A stretch of 64,000 nt of DNA from Streptococcus downei MFe28 (GTDB lineage Bacteria > Bacillota > Bacilli > Lactobacillales > Streptococcaceae): positions 434,001 to 498,000 of the forward strand of contig NZ_UHFA01000002.1 of NCBI RefSeq assembly GCF_900459175.1, read 5' to 3'. This document shows positions 16,383 through 26,063 of this stretch, piece by piece. The notes under the pieces were generated by a model. That model worked only from the letters and a program-made list of their open reading frames with translations, was not told where the DNA came from and ran no database searches. Position 1 is the stretch's first letter; the number at the start of each line of letters is the position of its first letter. The position numbers and the translations under genes are program-made.

Positions 16383-17828
16383 ATGACATACGAAGTAAAA
16401 TCTTTAAATGAAGAATGTGGAATTTTTGGGATTTGGGGCCATCCCCAAGCCGCCCAAGTGACCTATTTCGGTCTCCACAGTCTTCAACATCGAGGACAGG
16501 AAGGGGCTGGAATTCTAGTCAATAATGGGGGCGATCTTAAACGTCACCGCGATGTTGGCTTGGTTTCGGAAGTTTTTAAAAATCCTGCAGACCTTGCTAA
16601 ACTAGAGGGAAATAGTGCTATCGGCCATGTCCGTTATGCGACGGCTGGTGAAGCGACCATTGACAATATCCAACCCTTTCATTTTCGCTTTCACGATGGC
16701 CATTTGGGTCTGGCCCACAATGGGAATCTGACCAATGCCCAGACCTTGAGGGCTGAACTGGAGGATAAGGGGGCGATTTTTTCCAGCACATCGGATAGCG
16801 AAATCATCATGCACCTGATTCGCCACAGCCGAAAGAGCAACTTTATTGACAAGGTCAAGGAGGCGCTCAATAGGGTTAAGGGGGGCTTTGCCTACCTGCT
16901 CATGGCTGAGGGTAAGTTGATTGCTGCCTTGGATCCTAACGGATTTCGGCCTCTCTCCATCGGTAAGATGAAAAATGGAGCCTGGGTGGTTTCTAGCGAG
17001 ACCTGTGCCTTTGAGGTGGTCGGTGCTGAATGGGTGCAGGATGTCGAACCGGGTCAGCTAGTCATTATTGATGACAGCGGGATTGAATTTGACACCTACA
17101 CGACAGATACCCAGCTGGCCATCTGCTCCATGGAATACATCTACTTTGCTCGGCCGGACTCGACCATTCACGGGGTCAACGTGCATACAGCCCGCAAGAA
17201 CATGGGCCGCAGGCTGGCCCAGGAATTCGAGCATCAAGCCGATATTGTGGTTGGAGTGCCCAATTCCTCCCTCTCAGCAGCCATGGGCTTCGCCGAAGAA
17301 TCTGGCTTGCCTAATGAAATGGGGCTGATTAAAAATCAATACACCCAGCGGACCTTCATTCAACCGACCCAAGAATTGCGCGAGCAAGGGGTCAGAATGA
17401 AACTTTCAGCCGTCTCTGGCGTCGTTAAGGACAAGCGGGTGGTCATGATTGATGACTCCATCGTTCGGGGAACGACCAGTCGACGGATTGTCCAACTCCT
17501 GCGAGAAGCAGGGGCTAAGGAGGTCCACGTGGCCATCGGTAGTCCTGAGCTCAAGTATCCCTGCTTTTATGGGATTGATATCCAGAGTCGCCGAGAATTG
17601 ATTTCGGCCAACCACGATGTGGAGGAGGTTCGTCAAATTATCGGGGCCGATAGCCTGACCTACCTGTCCAAGGAAGGCCTGATTGAGTCGGTCGGTCTGG
17701 ACACAGATGCCCCTAATGGTGGCCTCTGTGTGGCCTATTTTGATGGCGATTATCCGACTCCCCTCTATGACTATGAGGAACGCTACCTCCAAAGCCTTAA
17801 AGAGAAGACCTCCTTCTTTAGAAACTAG
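16383..17828 (+). CDS. purF: Amidophosphoribosyltransferase
   Basis: 481 residues; first committed step, PRPP plus glutamine to phosphoribosylamine. I choose ATG 16383 over 16323 because it gives the family propeptide MTYEVKSLNEE followed by the catalytic Cys12 in CGIFGIWG, which becomes the N-terminal nucleophile after cleavage. The PRPP-binding motif VVMIDDSIVRGTTSRR is present near residue 355. The 140-nt gap after purL shows no terminator. Confidence 0.96.
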   Translation: MTYEVKSLNEECGIFGIWGHPQAAQVTYFGLHSLQHRGQEGAGILVNNGGDLKRHRDVGLVSEVFKNPADLAKLEGNSAIGHVRYATAGEATIDNIQPFHFRFHDGHLGLAHNGNLTNAQTLRAELEDKGAIFSSTSDSEIIMHLIRHSRKSNFIDKVKEALNRVKGGFAYLLMAEGKLIAALDPNGFRPLSIGKMKNGAWVVSSETCAFEVVGAEWVQDVEPGQLVIIDDSGIEFDTYTTDTQLAICSMEYIYFARPDSTIHGVNVHTARKNMGRRLAQEFEHQADIVVGVPNSSLSAAMGFAEESGLPNEMGLIKNQYTQRTFIQPTQELREQGVRMKLSAVSGVVKDKRVVMIDDSIVRGTTSRRIVQLLREAGAKEVHVAIGSPELKYPCFYGIDIQSRRELISANHDVEEVRQIIGADSLTYLSKEGLIESVGLDTDAPNGGLCVAYFDGDYPTPLYDYEERYLQSLKEKTSFFRN

Positions 17829-17993
17829 GCGTTTGGTCTTGCCAGTTTTTCAGCTCCTTTAGAGCTGGACAGTTCAAAATGCTTTTATAGAAGGTGGCTG
17901 GGGGAAAGCCCCTAAGAGTTTTCTTGGCTCTTAGATGAAACCTTAAAAGAGAAAATTCATTCCCTACTGAATAATAGAAAAAAGGAAAATCTT

Positions 17994-19013
17994 ATGTCTA
18001 AAAATGCTTATGCCCAATCGGGTGTTGATGTCGAAGCCGGCTACGAGGTTGTCGAGCGGATTAAAAAACATGTGGCTAGGACCGAACGCCTCGGTGTCAT
18101 GGGAGCCCTGGGTGGCTTTGGTGGCATGTTTGACTTGAGCCAAACGGGTGTCAAGGAGCCGGTCTTGATTTCTGGAACAGACGGTGTGGGCACCAAGCTA
18201 ATGCTGGCCATCAAGTACGACAAGCACGATACCATTGGTCAGGATTGTGTGGCCATGTGTGTCAATGACATCATCGCTGCTGGAGCAGAGCCCCTCTATT
18301 TCCTCGACTATGTGGCGACTGGTAAAAACGAACCGGCCAAACTGGAGCAGGTTGTCGCTGGCGTGGCCGAAGGCTGTGTCCAAGCCGGTGCTGCCCTGAT
18401 TGGCGGCGAAACGGCTGAGATGCCTGGCATGTATGGCCCAGATGACTATGACCTGGCTGGTTTTGCGGTTGGTATTGCCGAAAAATCCCAAATTATTGAT
18501 GGCACAAAGGTGCAGGCTGGCGATGTCCTCTTGGGTCTGGCTTCCTCAGGTATTCATTCCAATGGCTATTCCTTGGTTCGCAAGGTTTTCGTCGATTATA
18601 CAGGTGACGAAGTTCTGCCGGAATTGGAAGGCAAGCCCCTCAAGGAAGTCCTGCTTGAGCCAACACGGATTTATGTCAAGGCTGTTCTGCCTTTGGTTAA
18701 GGAAGGTCTGGTCAACGGCATTGCCCACATCACCGGTGGTGGTTTTGTGGAAAATGTTCCTCGTATGTTTGGCGACCATTTGGCAGCTGAAATTGAGGAA
18801 GCCAAGGTACCAGTTCTGCCAATCTTCAAGGCCTTAGAAAAATATGGCCAAATCAAACACCAAGAAATGTTTGAAATCTTCAACATGGGCATCGGTCTCA
18901 TGCTGGCCGTCAGTCCTGACAAGGTTGAACGGGTCAAGGAATTCTTGAACGAGCCTGTCTACGAACTGGGGCGGATTGTCGAGAAGGCTGACGCTAGCGT
19001 GGTGATTAAATAA
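17994..19013 (+). CDS. purM: Phosphoribosylformylglycinamidine cyclo-ligase
   Basis: 339 residues, standard length for AIR synthetase, which closes the imidazole ring of FGAM. Characteristic segments include [25 protein letters not shown] and [11 protein letters not shown]. The start follows AAAAAAGGAAA. The 165-nt gap after purF holds only a small CAGCTC/GAGCTG hairpin (about 17858-17875). Its stop overlaps the purN start by one base. Confidence 0.97.
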   Translation: MSKNAYAQSGVDVEAGYEVVERIKKHVARTERLGVMGALGGFGGMFDLSQTGVKEPVLISGTDGVGTKLMLAIKYDKHDTIGQDCVAMCVNDIIAAGAEPLYFLDYVATGKNEPAKLEQVVAGVAEGCVQAGAALIGGETAEMPGMYGPDDYDLAGFAVGIAEKSQIIDGTKVQAGDVLLGLASSGIHSNGYSLVRKVFVDYTGDEVLPELEGKPLKEVLLEPTRIYVKAVLPLVKEGLVNGIAHITGGGFVENVPRMFGDHLAAEIEEAKVPVLPIFKALEKYGQIKHQEMFEIFNMGIGLMLAVSPDKVERVKEFLNEPVYELGRIVEKADASVVIK

Positions 19014-19567
19014 TGGCCAAAAAGATTGCAGTTTTCGCTTCGGGTAACGGCTCCAATTTTCAGGTCATCGCGGAAAATTTCCCTGTAGACCTGCTCTTTA
19101 GTGACCATCGGGATGCCCATGTTCTTGAACGGGCGAAAAAGCTGGGCGTGGCCAGTTTCGCTTTTGAGCTCAAGGAATTTGCCAGCAAAGCTGACTACGA
19201 GCAGGCTCTGGTTGACCTCCTGGTCGAGCACCAGATTGACCTAGTTGTCCTGGCGGGTTATATGAAAATTATTGGCCCGACCTTGCTTGCAGCCTATGAG
19301 GGGCGGATTATCAATATCCACCCAGCCTACCTACCTGAATTTCCTGGTGCTCACGGTATCGAAGATGCCTGGAATGCAGGCGTTGACCAGTCGGGGGTGA
19401 CCGTGCACTATGTAGATAGCAGTGTCGATACTGGCCAAGTCATTCAGCAAGTTCGTGTTCCCCGCCTAGCTGATGACACCATCGAAAGCTTCGAAGCTAG
19501 AATTCATGAACAGGAGTACCAACTCTACCCCCAGGTCTTAGAAAGCCTTGGAGTGGAGAGGAAATGA
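19013..19567 (+). CDS. purN: Phosphoribosylglycinamide formyltransferase
   Basis: 184 residues; transfers formyl from 10-formyl-THF to GAR. The signature region VVLAGYMKIIGPTLL and INIHPAYLPEFPGAHG carries the family Asn and His, and an Asp follows in HYVDSSVDTGQV. It overlaps purM by one base (TAATG). Its stop region overlaps the start of the AT-rich hypothetical gene that follows. Confidence 0.96.
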   Translation: MAKKIAVFASGNGSNFQVIAENFPVDLLFSDHRDAHVLERAKKLGVASFAFELKEFASKADYEQALVDLLVEHQIDLVVLAGYMKIIGPTLLAAYEGRIINIHPAYLPEFPGAHGIEDAWNAGVDQSGVTVHYVDSSVDTGQVIQQVRVPRLADDTIESFEARIHEQEYQLYPQVLESLGVERK

Positions 19568-20316
19568 TGAATGATAACGAATTAGATGGTTATAAACTTT
19601 TTTTTGAAAAAGTCTTTCCAAGTATGTCTGATACAGATATTTTAAATGAGCTGTGGAATTTTGCAAATACTTCGCTTCATAAAATTGAGTATCCAGAGGC
19701 AGAGGAAGCTTGGAAAGATTTAAAACAGTCAATTGATGAAAGAAGTAAAGGCATAAACAAGCGAGGCAATACTGTTTATGTTCGTACATTTGGTAATAAG
19801 AAAGATAGAGAATCTGAAGAATTGCTGAGGTGTTTTTATAAGCACGTTTATGGTATTGACTTTATTAAAATAGATAAAAGCAATAACCAAAAGCCAACTT
19901 CTGTTTTACAAAAATACACGGACTATAGTAAAAAGAATAGTAATAAGAAAAAGAAATTAGTAAATTACCAAATATCACATATATTTGGTAAAACACTTAA
20001 TTGCTACGCATTCGCTGCCCCATGGAATGTCATCTATTTGCCCAAAATTTTAGATCCACTTACTGGCCATGAAAGCAAAGGTATTTTCACTAGAGAATTC
20101 ACAAAAAAACTACAAAAAATGATGCTCGAAAATTATAAGGACATGATTGTAGAATACAATGAAAAAATGGAATATACTTTTATGGACAAAATTAAGAGTT
20201 TTAAGTTTCAAAAGGAAGGTTTAATCACTGAATTTGGGAAAGATAGAGTGGAAAAATTTTTTGGCGAAATAGATAAAAACTTTTCAAAAATTGAACTACC
20301 AAAGGAGAAATCATGA
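19567..20316 (+). CDS. Hypothetical protein with HNH-like motif inserted between purN and purH
   Basis: 249-residue basic, Lys-rich product, visibly more AT-rich than the pur genes on both sides. I do not recognise a named family. Around residues 135-170 it reads [11 protein letters not shown]...[10 protein letters not shown]...[10 protein letters not shown], with His, Asn and His spaced 16 and 14 residues apart, similar to HNH endonuclease folds. Two ATGs overlap the purN stop; ATG 19567 has the better spacing to GGAGAGG (ATG 19564 is only 2 nt away). Its stop overlaps the purH start, so it is embedded in the operon and co-expressed. An orphan nuclease or restriction-like function is inference. 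Confidence 0.8.
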   Translation: MNDNELDGYKLFFEKVFPSMSDTDILNELWNFANTSLHKIEYPEAEEAWKDLKQSIDERSKGINKRGNTVYVRTFGNKKDRESEELLRCFYKHVYGIDFIKIDKSNNQKPTSVLQKYTDYSKKNSNKKKKLVNYQISHIFGKTLNCYAFAAPWNVIYLPKILDPLTGHESKGIFTREFTKKLQKMMLENYKDMIVEYNEKMEYTFMDKIKSFKFQKEGLITEFGKDRVEKFFGEIDKNFSKIELPKEKS

Positions 20317-21860
20317 CAAAACGTGCACTGATTAGTGTTTCAGATAAAACTGGCATTGTCGAATTTGCCACAGCCCTTAAAGACCTAGGTTGGGAAATTA
20401 TCTCAACCGGTGGGACTAAGAAGGCCTTGGACCAGGCAGGTCTTGCCACCATTGCTATTGACGATGTGACAGGCTTCCCAGAAATGATGGACGGCCGGGT
20501 CAAGACCCTTCATCCAGCTATTCACGGTGGCCTTTTGGCCCGTCGCGACTTGGACAGCCATCTTGAAGCTGCAAAGGCCAATGGTATTGAGCTGATTGAT
20601 TTGGTGGTGGTTAACCTCTATCCTTTCAAGGAAACCATTCTCAAACCTGATGTGACCTATGCCGATGCTGTGGAAAATATCGACATCGGTGGACCATCTA
20701 TGTTGCGCTCAGCAGCTAAAAATCACGCCAGCGTGACCGTGGTTGTGGATCCGGCTGATTATGATAAGGTTTTGGAAGAATTGCAAGCAGATGGGGAAAC
20801 CACTTACCCAACCAGACAGGCCCTGGCTGCCAAGGTTTATCGCCATACGGCTGCCTATGATGCCTTGATTGCAGACTACTTCACCAAGCAAGTTGGCGAA
20901 AGCAAGCCGGAAAAGCTGACCCTCACCTACGACCTCAAACAGGCCATGCGTTATGGGGAAAATCCCCAACAGGATGCGGATTTCTACCAAAAGGGTCTGC
21001 CAACCGATTACTCTATCGCTTCTGCCAAGCAACTCAATGGGAAGGAACTTTCCTTCAATAATATCCGTGATGCCGATGCAGCCATTCGGATTATTCGCGA
21101 CTTCAAGGACCGTCCAACGGTTGTGGCCCTCAAGCATATGAATCCTTGTGGAATCGGTCAGGCTGATGATATTGAGACCGCCTGGGATTACGCCTTTGAG
21201 GCTGACTCAGTTTCTATCTTTGGCGGAATCGTTGTTCTCAACCGCCAGGTCGATGCAGCGACCGCTAAGAAGATGCACGCCATTTTCTTGGAAATCATCA
21301 TCGCCCCAAGCTATTCTCCAGAAGCCTTGGAAATCTTGACCACCAAGAAGAAAAATCTGCGGATTTTGGAGCTAGCATTTGATGCTCAAGACCAAAGTGA
21401 AGTCGAAGCGGAATACACGGGCGTGGTCGGTGGCCTGCTGGTGCAAAATCAAGACACCATCAAGGAAAATCCAGCCGACTGGCAGGTCGTAACCGAGCGC
21501 CAACCTAGCCAACAAGAAAAAGAGGCCCTGGAATTCGCTTGGAAGGCCATCAAGTATGTCAAGTCCAACGGGATTCTGGTGGCCAATGACCACATGACCC
21601 TGGGTGTCGGCCCTGGTCAAACCAATCGGGTCGGTGCAGTCAAGATTGCCCTGGAACATGCCGCGGGTCGTCTGGAGGGAGCCGTCCTAGCCAGCGATGC
21701 CTTCTTCCCCTTTGCCGATAATGTGGAAGAAATCGCAGCCAGCGGTATCAAGGCCATCGTTCAACCAGGTGGCTCCATCCGTGACCAAGAAGTCATTGAC
21801 GCCGCCAACAAGCATGGCCTGACCATGGTCTTCACCGGCGTTCGCCACTTTAGACATTGA
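20313..21860 (+). CDS. purH: Bifunctional AICAR formyltransferase/IMP cyclohydrolase
   Basis: 515 residues; performs the last two steps to IMP. The N-terminal cyclohydrolase (MGS-like, about 1-150) has [15 protein letters not shown] and [15 protein letters not shown]. The formyltransferase domain has [10 protein letters not shown] and KHMNPCGIG. The start (AAAGGAGAAATC upstream) overlaps the preceding gene by 4 nt. A terminator follows at 21968. Confidence 0.97.
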   Translation: MTKRALISVSDKTGIVEFATALKDLGWEIISTGGTKKALDQAGLATIAIDDVTGFPEMMDGRVKTLHPAIHGGLLARRDLDSHLEAAKANGIELIDLVVVNLYPFKETILKPDVTYADAVENIDIGGPSMLRSAAKNHASVTVVVDPADYDKVLEELQADGETTYPTRQALAAKVYRHTAAYDALIADYFTKQVGESKPEKLTLTYDLKQAMRYGENPQQDADFYQKGLPTDYSIASAKQLNGKELSFNNIRDADAAIRIIRDFKDRPTVVALKHMNPCGIGQADDIETAWDYAFEADSVSIFGGIVVLNRQVDAATAKKMHAIFLEIIIAPSYSPEALEILTTKKKNLRILELAFDAQDQSEVEAEYTGVVGGLLVQNQDTIKENPADWQVVTERQPSQQEKEALEFAWKAIKYVKSNGILVANDHMTLGVGPGQTNRVGAVKIALEHAAGRLEGAVLASDAFFPFADNVEEIAASGIKAIVQPGGSIRDQEVIDAANKHGLTMVFTGVRHFRH

Positions 21861-21967
21861 TGAAAAGGGGAGTAGAACAAACTCGGTAAGGTTTGACTCT
21901 AGAGTTAGCTCACCCATAATGGTGTTTGCCGTTAATCATCAACTGCTGCATAAAATTGTTTATTGAT

Positions 21968-22006
21968 AAAAGAAGAGATTGGAGTTTTCCCCAATCTCTT
22001 CTTTTA
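21968..22006 (+). terminator. Terminator after purH
   Basis: AAAGAAGAGATTGG pairs with CCAATCTCTTCTTT around a short loop and ends in a T-rich tract. It can act on both strands and also serves the convergent tetR-type gene. Confidence 0.85.
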
Positions 22007-22063
22007 TCGTCATTTTAATGCAATCGGTCCAGTGCTGAGTGTTTTGTAGGTCTAATTTTCATG

Positions 22064-22606
22064 TCACCGCATCCGTTTGCTGGCATTGAGGGCTAATCTG
22101 GTGATTTCCTCAACGCCCATTTCTGGGTAGTCCTCCCGCAGCCATTCATCTAGGATACTGTAGAGGCCACCCACCAGATAGCGACTGTCGTAGAGTAGTT
22201 GCTTTTGGTCTTGCTTGGCGGGATGCCAAGGGGCTGTCTTGATAATATCTCGGAATCTTGGCAGGGACTTGTAAAACTGGTTGGGAACCAGGCCCAGCAA
22301 ATTCGCCTCTTGTAAAACCTTCATTCGTTCGGCTTCTCTGGTCCAATAGCCGATGAAAAAGCGGATAAGGTCTTCAGGACTTGCAAGTTCTATGGTCTGG
22401 ATCTGTCTAAAGTAATCGTCCATCAAGCGGTCGATATAAGCCCTTAGAACCTGCTCCTTGGACCTGTAGTAGCGGTAAAAGGTTCGTCGTGAAACCTGAG
22501 CATGCTCGCTGAGTTCAGCGATACTGATGGCCTTGAGTGATTTTCTAATAGCCAATAAGTCAAACAGGGCTTCCTCAATTTCTTGCTTAATGTCTAATGG
22601 CATCAT
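22064..22606 (-). CDS. TetR-family transcriptional regulator
   Basis: 180 residues with an N-terminal TetR helix-turn-helix (about 10-55, AISIAELSEHAQVSRRTFYRYYRSKEQ) and a divergent ligand-binding C-terminal domain. The start follows AAAGGAG. It is divergent from the HXXEE membrane protein gene. A 27-bp near-perfect palindrome lies 26 nt upstream, the usual arrangement for a self- and neighbour-repressing TetR. Confidence 0.9.
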   Translation of the reverse strand: MMPLDIKQEIEEALFDLLAIRKSLKAISIAELSEHAQVSRRTFYRYYRSKEQVLRAYIDRLMDDYFRQIQTIELASPEDLIRFFIGYWTREAERMKVLQEANLLGLVPNQFYKSLPRFRDIIKTAPWHPAKQDQKQLLYDSRYLVGGLYSILDEWLREDYPEMGVEEITRLALNASKRMR

Positions 22607-22631
22607 CTCATCTCCTTTGCTTGCTGGCAGC

Positions 22632-22658
22632 TGTCACACTTTGCTGCAAACTGTGTCA
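22632..22658. promoter_or_regulatory. TetR operator-like 27-bp palindrome
   Basis: The arms TGTCACACTTTGC and GCAAACTGTGTCA surround a single central T and match at 11 of 13 positions. Its length and place just upstream of the regulator gene fit a TetR operator. Confidence 0.65.
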
Positions 22659-22673
22659 AATGCTTTAAACCTC

Positions 22674-22729
22674 TTGTTTTTGCCGGGTCATTTTTCTATA
22701 CTACAGTCAACTTATTTCTATTATAAGTT
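22674..22729 (+). promoter_or_regulatory. Promoter of the HXXEE gene with a second palindrome
   Basis: TTGTTT (22674-22679), 17-nt spacer, TATACT (22697-22702). AACTTAT-N7-ATAAGTT (22709-22729) sits at the expected transcription start and may be a second regulatory site. Confidence 0.55.
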
Positions 22730-22755
22730 AATTTAGTTCAAGTAAAGGAGAAAAA

Positions 22756-23277
22756 ATGTCTTTAATTATGACCTACTGGTTTCTACCAATTTTATTTATT
22801 ATCCATGATTTTGAGGAAATCATCATGATGCCCTTGTGGAAACAACGAGAAGCTCACAAATTGGAAAAATTCAAGATCCGTTTCTTTGGTGCTGTCACGG
22901 ATGGCTCAGCATTTTCTATTGGGGTGCTGGAGGAATTGCTCCTTCTAGTACTGGTTGCTCTCTATTGTCAGGCCAGTGGGAATCAACTTTTTTATCTAGC
23001 TGTTCTAGCGGGATACAGTCTCCATTTTATTCCCCACTATCTTATCTGTTTTAGCTTTAAGGGTTATGTCCCAGGTGTCGTCACTGCTCTCATAGAATTA
23101 CCCTTGGTAATCCCTATGCTGCTTCATTATGGACAGGCGGTAACAAGCCCTGGGCTATTTCTTCTCTACCTAGTGATAGTGGTGCCCCTCATTTTCCTTA
23201 ATGTTATTTGGCTCCACGGCCTCATGCCAAAAATTCAAGTTTTCTTTGAACAGTACAAGCAGGGGCCAAGCGACTAA
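22756..23277 (+). CDS. HXXEE domain membrane protein
   Basis: 173-residue membrane protein with about five hydrophobic segments. The motif HDFEE at residues 17-21 lies inside the first segment and matches the HXXEE family, whose biochemical role is not established. A later His-containing helix (HFIPHYL) is also family-like. The start follows AAAGGAG. It is divergent from the TetR gene and probably controlled by it. Confidence 0.85.
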   Translation: MSLIMTYWFLPILFIIHDFEEIIMMPLWKQREAHKLEKFKIRFFGAVTDGSAFSIGVLEELLLLVLVALYCQASGNQLFYLAVLAGYSLHFIPHYLICFSFKGYVPGVVTALIELPLVIPMLLHYGQAVTSPGLFLLYLVIVVPLIFLNVIWLHGLMPKIQVFFEQYKQGPSD

Positions 23278-23602
23278 ACCTGCTATCAGACAGAGTCTCG
23301 TCCGAGAGGTCGGGTCTTTTTGTTAGCTGTTTTTTAATCCTGCTACCCAACAGAAGCTTCCCCCCAGCCAGTAAAAGTTAATATTTTTAGGCGATTCAAA
23401 ACAGGGGGGTGGTTTAGTTGCAAATGTTACTAACTAGTACTGTGTAACGAATATTACAGCCAGACTAATCTTTTGTTAAAGTGAGCCGATGGGATGGATT
23501 TTCCAAAAATCTATGATAGGATGGATACCGTATTGAAAAATATATTGAGAGTGACGGCTGATTTAGCCGAAGATTTTGTTTAAAATAAGAAGGGACTATA
23601 AC
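23278..23602 (+). other. Intergenic region before sip
   Basis: 325 nt without a convincing ORF. A weak hairpin with a T run (about 23285-23322) may end the HXXEE transcript. Several TA-rich stretches could serve as a sip promoter, but none is clear enough to name. I see no repeat or RNA gene. Confidence 0.4.
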
Positions 23603-24814
23603 ATGAAACTCAACAAGAAAATGCTACTAGCCTCAACCCTTGCCTTATCTGTCTTTGCAGCAACTCAAGTGCAAGCTGAAGAAGCAAATGCCAACCAAAA
23701 CTGGACACCTCGTTCAGTTGAAGAAGTTAAGGCTGACTTGGCTAACCAAGGTGATACCACAACTTATACCGTTAAATCGGGCGATACCCTCAGCACGATT
23801 GCTCAAGCAATGGGGATCGATGTTAACGTTTTTGCCAAGGTTAATGCCATTGCTGATGTCAATGTGATTTACCCTGATACAGTCATCACAGCTACCTACG
23901 ATGCTAACCACAATGCTACTGGCGTGACCATTCAAGCGGCCGATCAATCAGCACCGCAAGCTTCTGTTGACCTGTCTAACAACCAAGTAACCGTTGGTGA
24001 TACAACCACATCCTTAGATGCCATCGAAACACCTGCTTCTAGCGAAGCTCCAGCTACTGATAATAGCCAAGCAATGCCAGCTCCTGAGGCGCCGGCATCT
24101 GAAGGAGCCCAAACCTCTGAAGTAAGTGATCAAGCTGCAGCAACATCAGAAGTAGCTGACCAAGGTCAAGCGCAATCAGCAACAGCTGAACAAGCTGCAC
24201 CAGTAGCGGACCAAGGCCAAGGAGCCCAAGCCGCTCCTCAAGCCGATAATCAAACAAACGACCAATCAGCAAGTTCAGAAATGCCAGCTGCTTCATCAGA
24301 AGACAATCAATCTGAGGCTCCAGTAACAGCATCTGAGAGTCAGGCTCAGGCAGTAGAAGCAACTCCAGTCGAAGCTGATTCGGTTCAAGCGGCCCAAGCC
24401 CCTGCAGCTCAAGAAGCAGAGCAACCGTCAGCAACCGAGCAAGCGGCGCCACAAAATTCTAACGTTAACACAGACGGCCTGCAACCATCAGCTGCTAACT
24501 TCGCTAATGATGTTGCCAACAAATATGGCACTACTGATATCTACGGCGTTCGTCAAGGAGATTCCGGTGACCACGGTTCCGGTAATGCCGTTGACGTTAT
24601 GACTTACGACAACACCCAACTCGGTCAAGAAGTCGCTGATTACGCCACTTCAAATATGGAAGCTAATAACATCTCTTACGTGATTTATCAGCAAAAATTC
24701 TATGCTCCAACTGATAACAAATACGGACCAGCTTATACTTGGAATGAAATGCCAGACCGCGGGGATGCCACAGCCAACCACATGGACCACGTCCACGTTT
24801 CATTTAATAACTAA
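23603..24814 (+). CDS. sip: Sip-like secreted LysM surface protein
   Basis: 403 residues. A signal peptide (1-25, cleavage near QVQA-EE) is followed by a LysM domain at about 54-98 (YTVKSGDTLSTIAQAMGI), which binds peptidoglycan. A long Ala/Gln/Pro/Glu-rich linker (about 115-300) leads to a conserved C-terminal domain of about 110 residues with HGSGNAVDVMTYDN and NHMDHVHVSFNN. This is the architecture of the group B streptococcal surface immunogenic protein Sip, which also lies near pur genes. The ATG at 23603 follows AGAAGGGA; the upstream in-frame ATG at 23576 would place charged residues before the signal peptide. Confidence 0.9.
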   Translation: MKLNKKMLLASTLALSVFAATQVQAEEANANQNWTPRSVEEVKADLANQGDTTTYTVKSGDTLSTIAQAMGIDVNVFAKVNAIADVNVIYPDTVITATYDANHNATGVTIQAADQSAPQASVDLSNNQVTVGDTTTSLDAIETPASSEAPATDNSQAMPAPEAPASEGAQTSEVSDQAAATSEVADQGQAQSATAEQAAPVADQGQGAQAAPQADNQTNDQSASSEMPAASSEDNQSEAPVTASESQAQAVEATPVEADSVQAAQAPAAQEAEQPSATEQAAPQNSNVNTDGLQPSAANFANDVANKYGTTDIYGVRQGDSGDHGSGNAVDVMTYDNTQLGQEVADYATSNMEANNISYVIYQQKFYAPTDNKYGPAYTWNEMPDRGDATANHMDHVHVSFNN

Positions 24815-24842
24815 GTCTAATTTATCGCTAAAAGATAGACAG

Positions 24843-24872
24843 AACACCCAGCCAGTCGCTTGGGTGTTTTTG
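24843..24872 (+). terminator. Terminator after sip
   Basis: AACACCCA pairs with TGGGTGTT around GCCAGTCGCT and is followed by a T run. It separates sip from the Abi gene. Confidence 0.9.
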
Positions 24873-24972
24873 ATATATTGAGAACGGGATGATGCGAGTG
24901 CTTGTAATCTTATGGTAAATTATCATTGTTTTTGATAAAATGATTTAAAATTACTTTTAGCAAGAGGGTTTT

Positions 24973-25971
24973 ATGTATATGAAAAGGCAGTTGAGTGCAT
25001 CCGAATTGGTTAATAAAATGAAAGATGAGAAAGGAATAACCTTTAAGTATGTCAAAGAAGAGGATGCGGAGACGTATTTAGAAGGTGTCAACAATTATTT
25101 TAGGACAGCTTGTTATAGGAAAAATTTTAACAAGTATTCAAGTGGCTCCAAAAAAGGAAAATATATTAATTTAGATTTTTTACATCTTCAAGAATTATCT
25201 GTACTGGATATGCATTTTAGACATCTGGTTTATAAGATGTGTCTAGATATTGAACATGCATTAAAGGTATATATTGTTAGTTGTTTTGATAGATTAAATA
25301 TAGATGAATATGAATATGTTGATAATTTTCTTAGCAATGAGAAGTATACTTATATCAAACAAAACATTCGTAGATTAAGAAGTTCTTCTTATTGTGGAAA
25401 ACTAGTAAAGAAGTATTTTACATTTGGCCAGAGTGACAATAGTGTTAATTGTCAAGATTGCCCTGTATGGGTTCTTGTTGAAATTTTAACGTTTGGTAAT
25501 TTGATTAGTTTTTATTTTTTCTGTCAAAAAAAACTTAGGAGTGAATTTGGTGATGAGAATTTGCAAATTAGTGAATCCGATTTATTAAACCAAGATAATG
25601 TTATTAATCTAATTAGAAGTCTAAGAAATGGGTGTGCTCATAATAATTGTTTATTTGAAAATCTAAAAGATGATGCATCTGTTATTCCTCTAAGAATTCT
25701 GAAAGAAAGAGTAGAGTTGATATCCTCAATATCTAAAAGCGCTAGACAAAAAAGGCTTCGTGTTCGAGTTATTTTAGAATTTACAGCTTTATTATTGATG
25801 TACAACGATATTGTAAGTACTAAAGTGAAGTATCATCGTTTTATTGAAATGAATGATTATTTCAGTAATAGGATGATGGAAAAAGGAGCTTTACTGAAAA
25901 CTAATGCAACTATTCAATCAGATTATAAATTTATAAAAACATTAGTAAATTATATTGTTGACAAGAAATAA
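24973..25971 (+). CDS. Abi_2 family (AbiD/AbiF-like) HEPN protein
   Basis: 332 residues with the hallmarks of the Abi_2 abortive-infection family: DIEHALKVYI near 92-101, CPVWVLVEILTFGNLISFY near 163-181, and RNGCAH at 218-223. The last is the R-X4-6-H catalytic motif of HEPN RNases. Abi_2 proteins are implicated in phage defence and some act as RNA-regulated toxins. The gene is AT-rich, has GAGGG before the start (ATG 24979 is an alternative), and lies between terminators as a separate unit. A strong promoter within its last codons drives a small terminated transcript, possibly an RNA partner. Confidence 0.88.
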   Translation: MYMKRQLSASELVNKMKDEKGITFKYVKEEDAETYLEGVNNYFRTACYRKNFNKYSSGSKKGKYINLDFLHLQELSVLDMHFRHLVYKMCLDIEHALKVYIVSCFDRLNIDEYEYVDNFLSNEKYTYIKQNIRRLRSSSYCGKLVKKYFTFGQSDNSVNCQDCPVWVLVEILTFGNLISFYFFCQKKLRSEFGDENLQISESDLLNQDNVINLIRSLRNGCAHNNCLFENLKDDASVIPLRILKERVELISSISKSARQKRLRVRVILEFTALLLMYNDIVSTKVKYHRFIEMNDYFSNRMMEKGALLKTNATIQSDYKFIKTLVNYIVDKK

Positions 25972-25986
25972 ATCATTTGTTATTAT
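25958..25986 (+). promoter_or_regulatory. Promoter at the 3' end of the Abi gene
   Basis: Perfect -35 TTGACA (25958-25963), 17-nt spacer and TATTAT (25981-25986). The -35 lies inside the last codons of the Abi ORF. It points at the small RNA candidate that follows. Confidence 0.65.
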
Positions 25987-25992
25987 AATACA

Positions 25993-26052
25993 CAACATTA
26001 AAAAACAGACGTTTTTGTAAGGGATGTTGCGATAGCAACATCCTATTTTTTG
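25993..26052 (+). ncRNA. Candidate small RNA associated with the Abi/HEPN gene
   Basis: A transcript of about 60 nt bounded by the promoter at 25958 and an intrinsic terminator. It would fold into two hairpins: AAAAAC-AGAC-GTTTTT (26001-26016) and GGATGTTGC-GATA-GCAACATCC (26022-26043), followed by TATTTTTTG. No start codon with a ribosome site lies inside. Structured RNAs next to AbiF-like genes have been described, which makes an antitoxin or guide-like RNA plausible here. The function is inferred from the layout. Confidence 0.55.
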
Positions 26053-26063
26053 TAGCGTTTTTC

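Noticed and set aside
23430..23470. WalR-type or ComX-box (TACGAATA) regulatory site before sip
   Set aside because: TGTTAC, TGTAAC and AACGAATA are present, but spacing and orientation do not match either consensus.
24054..24452. Leucine-rich minus-strand ORF in sip
   Set aside because: It is the antisense of the Ala/Gln-rich linker, a usual source of false ORFs.
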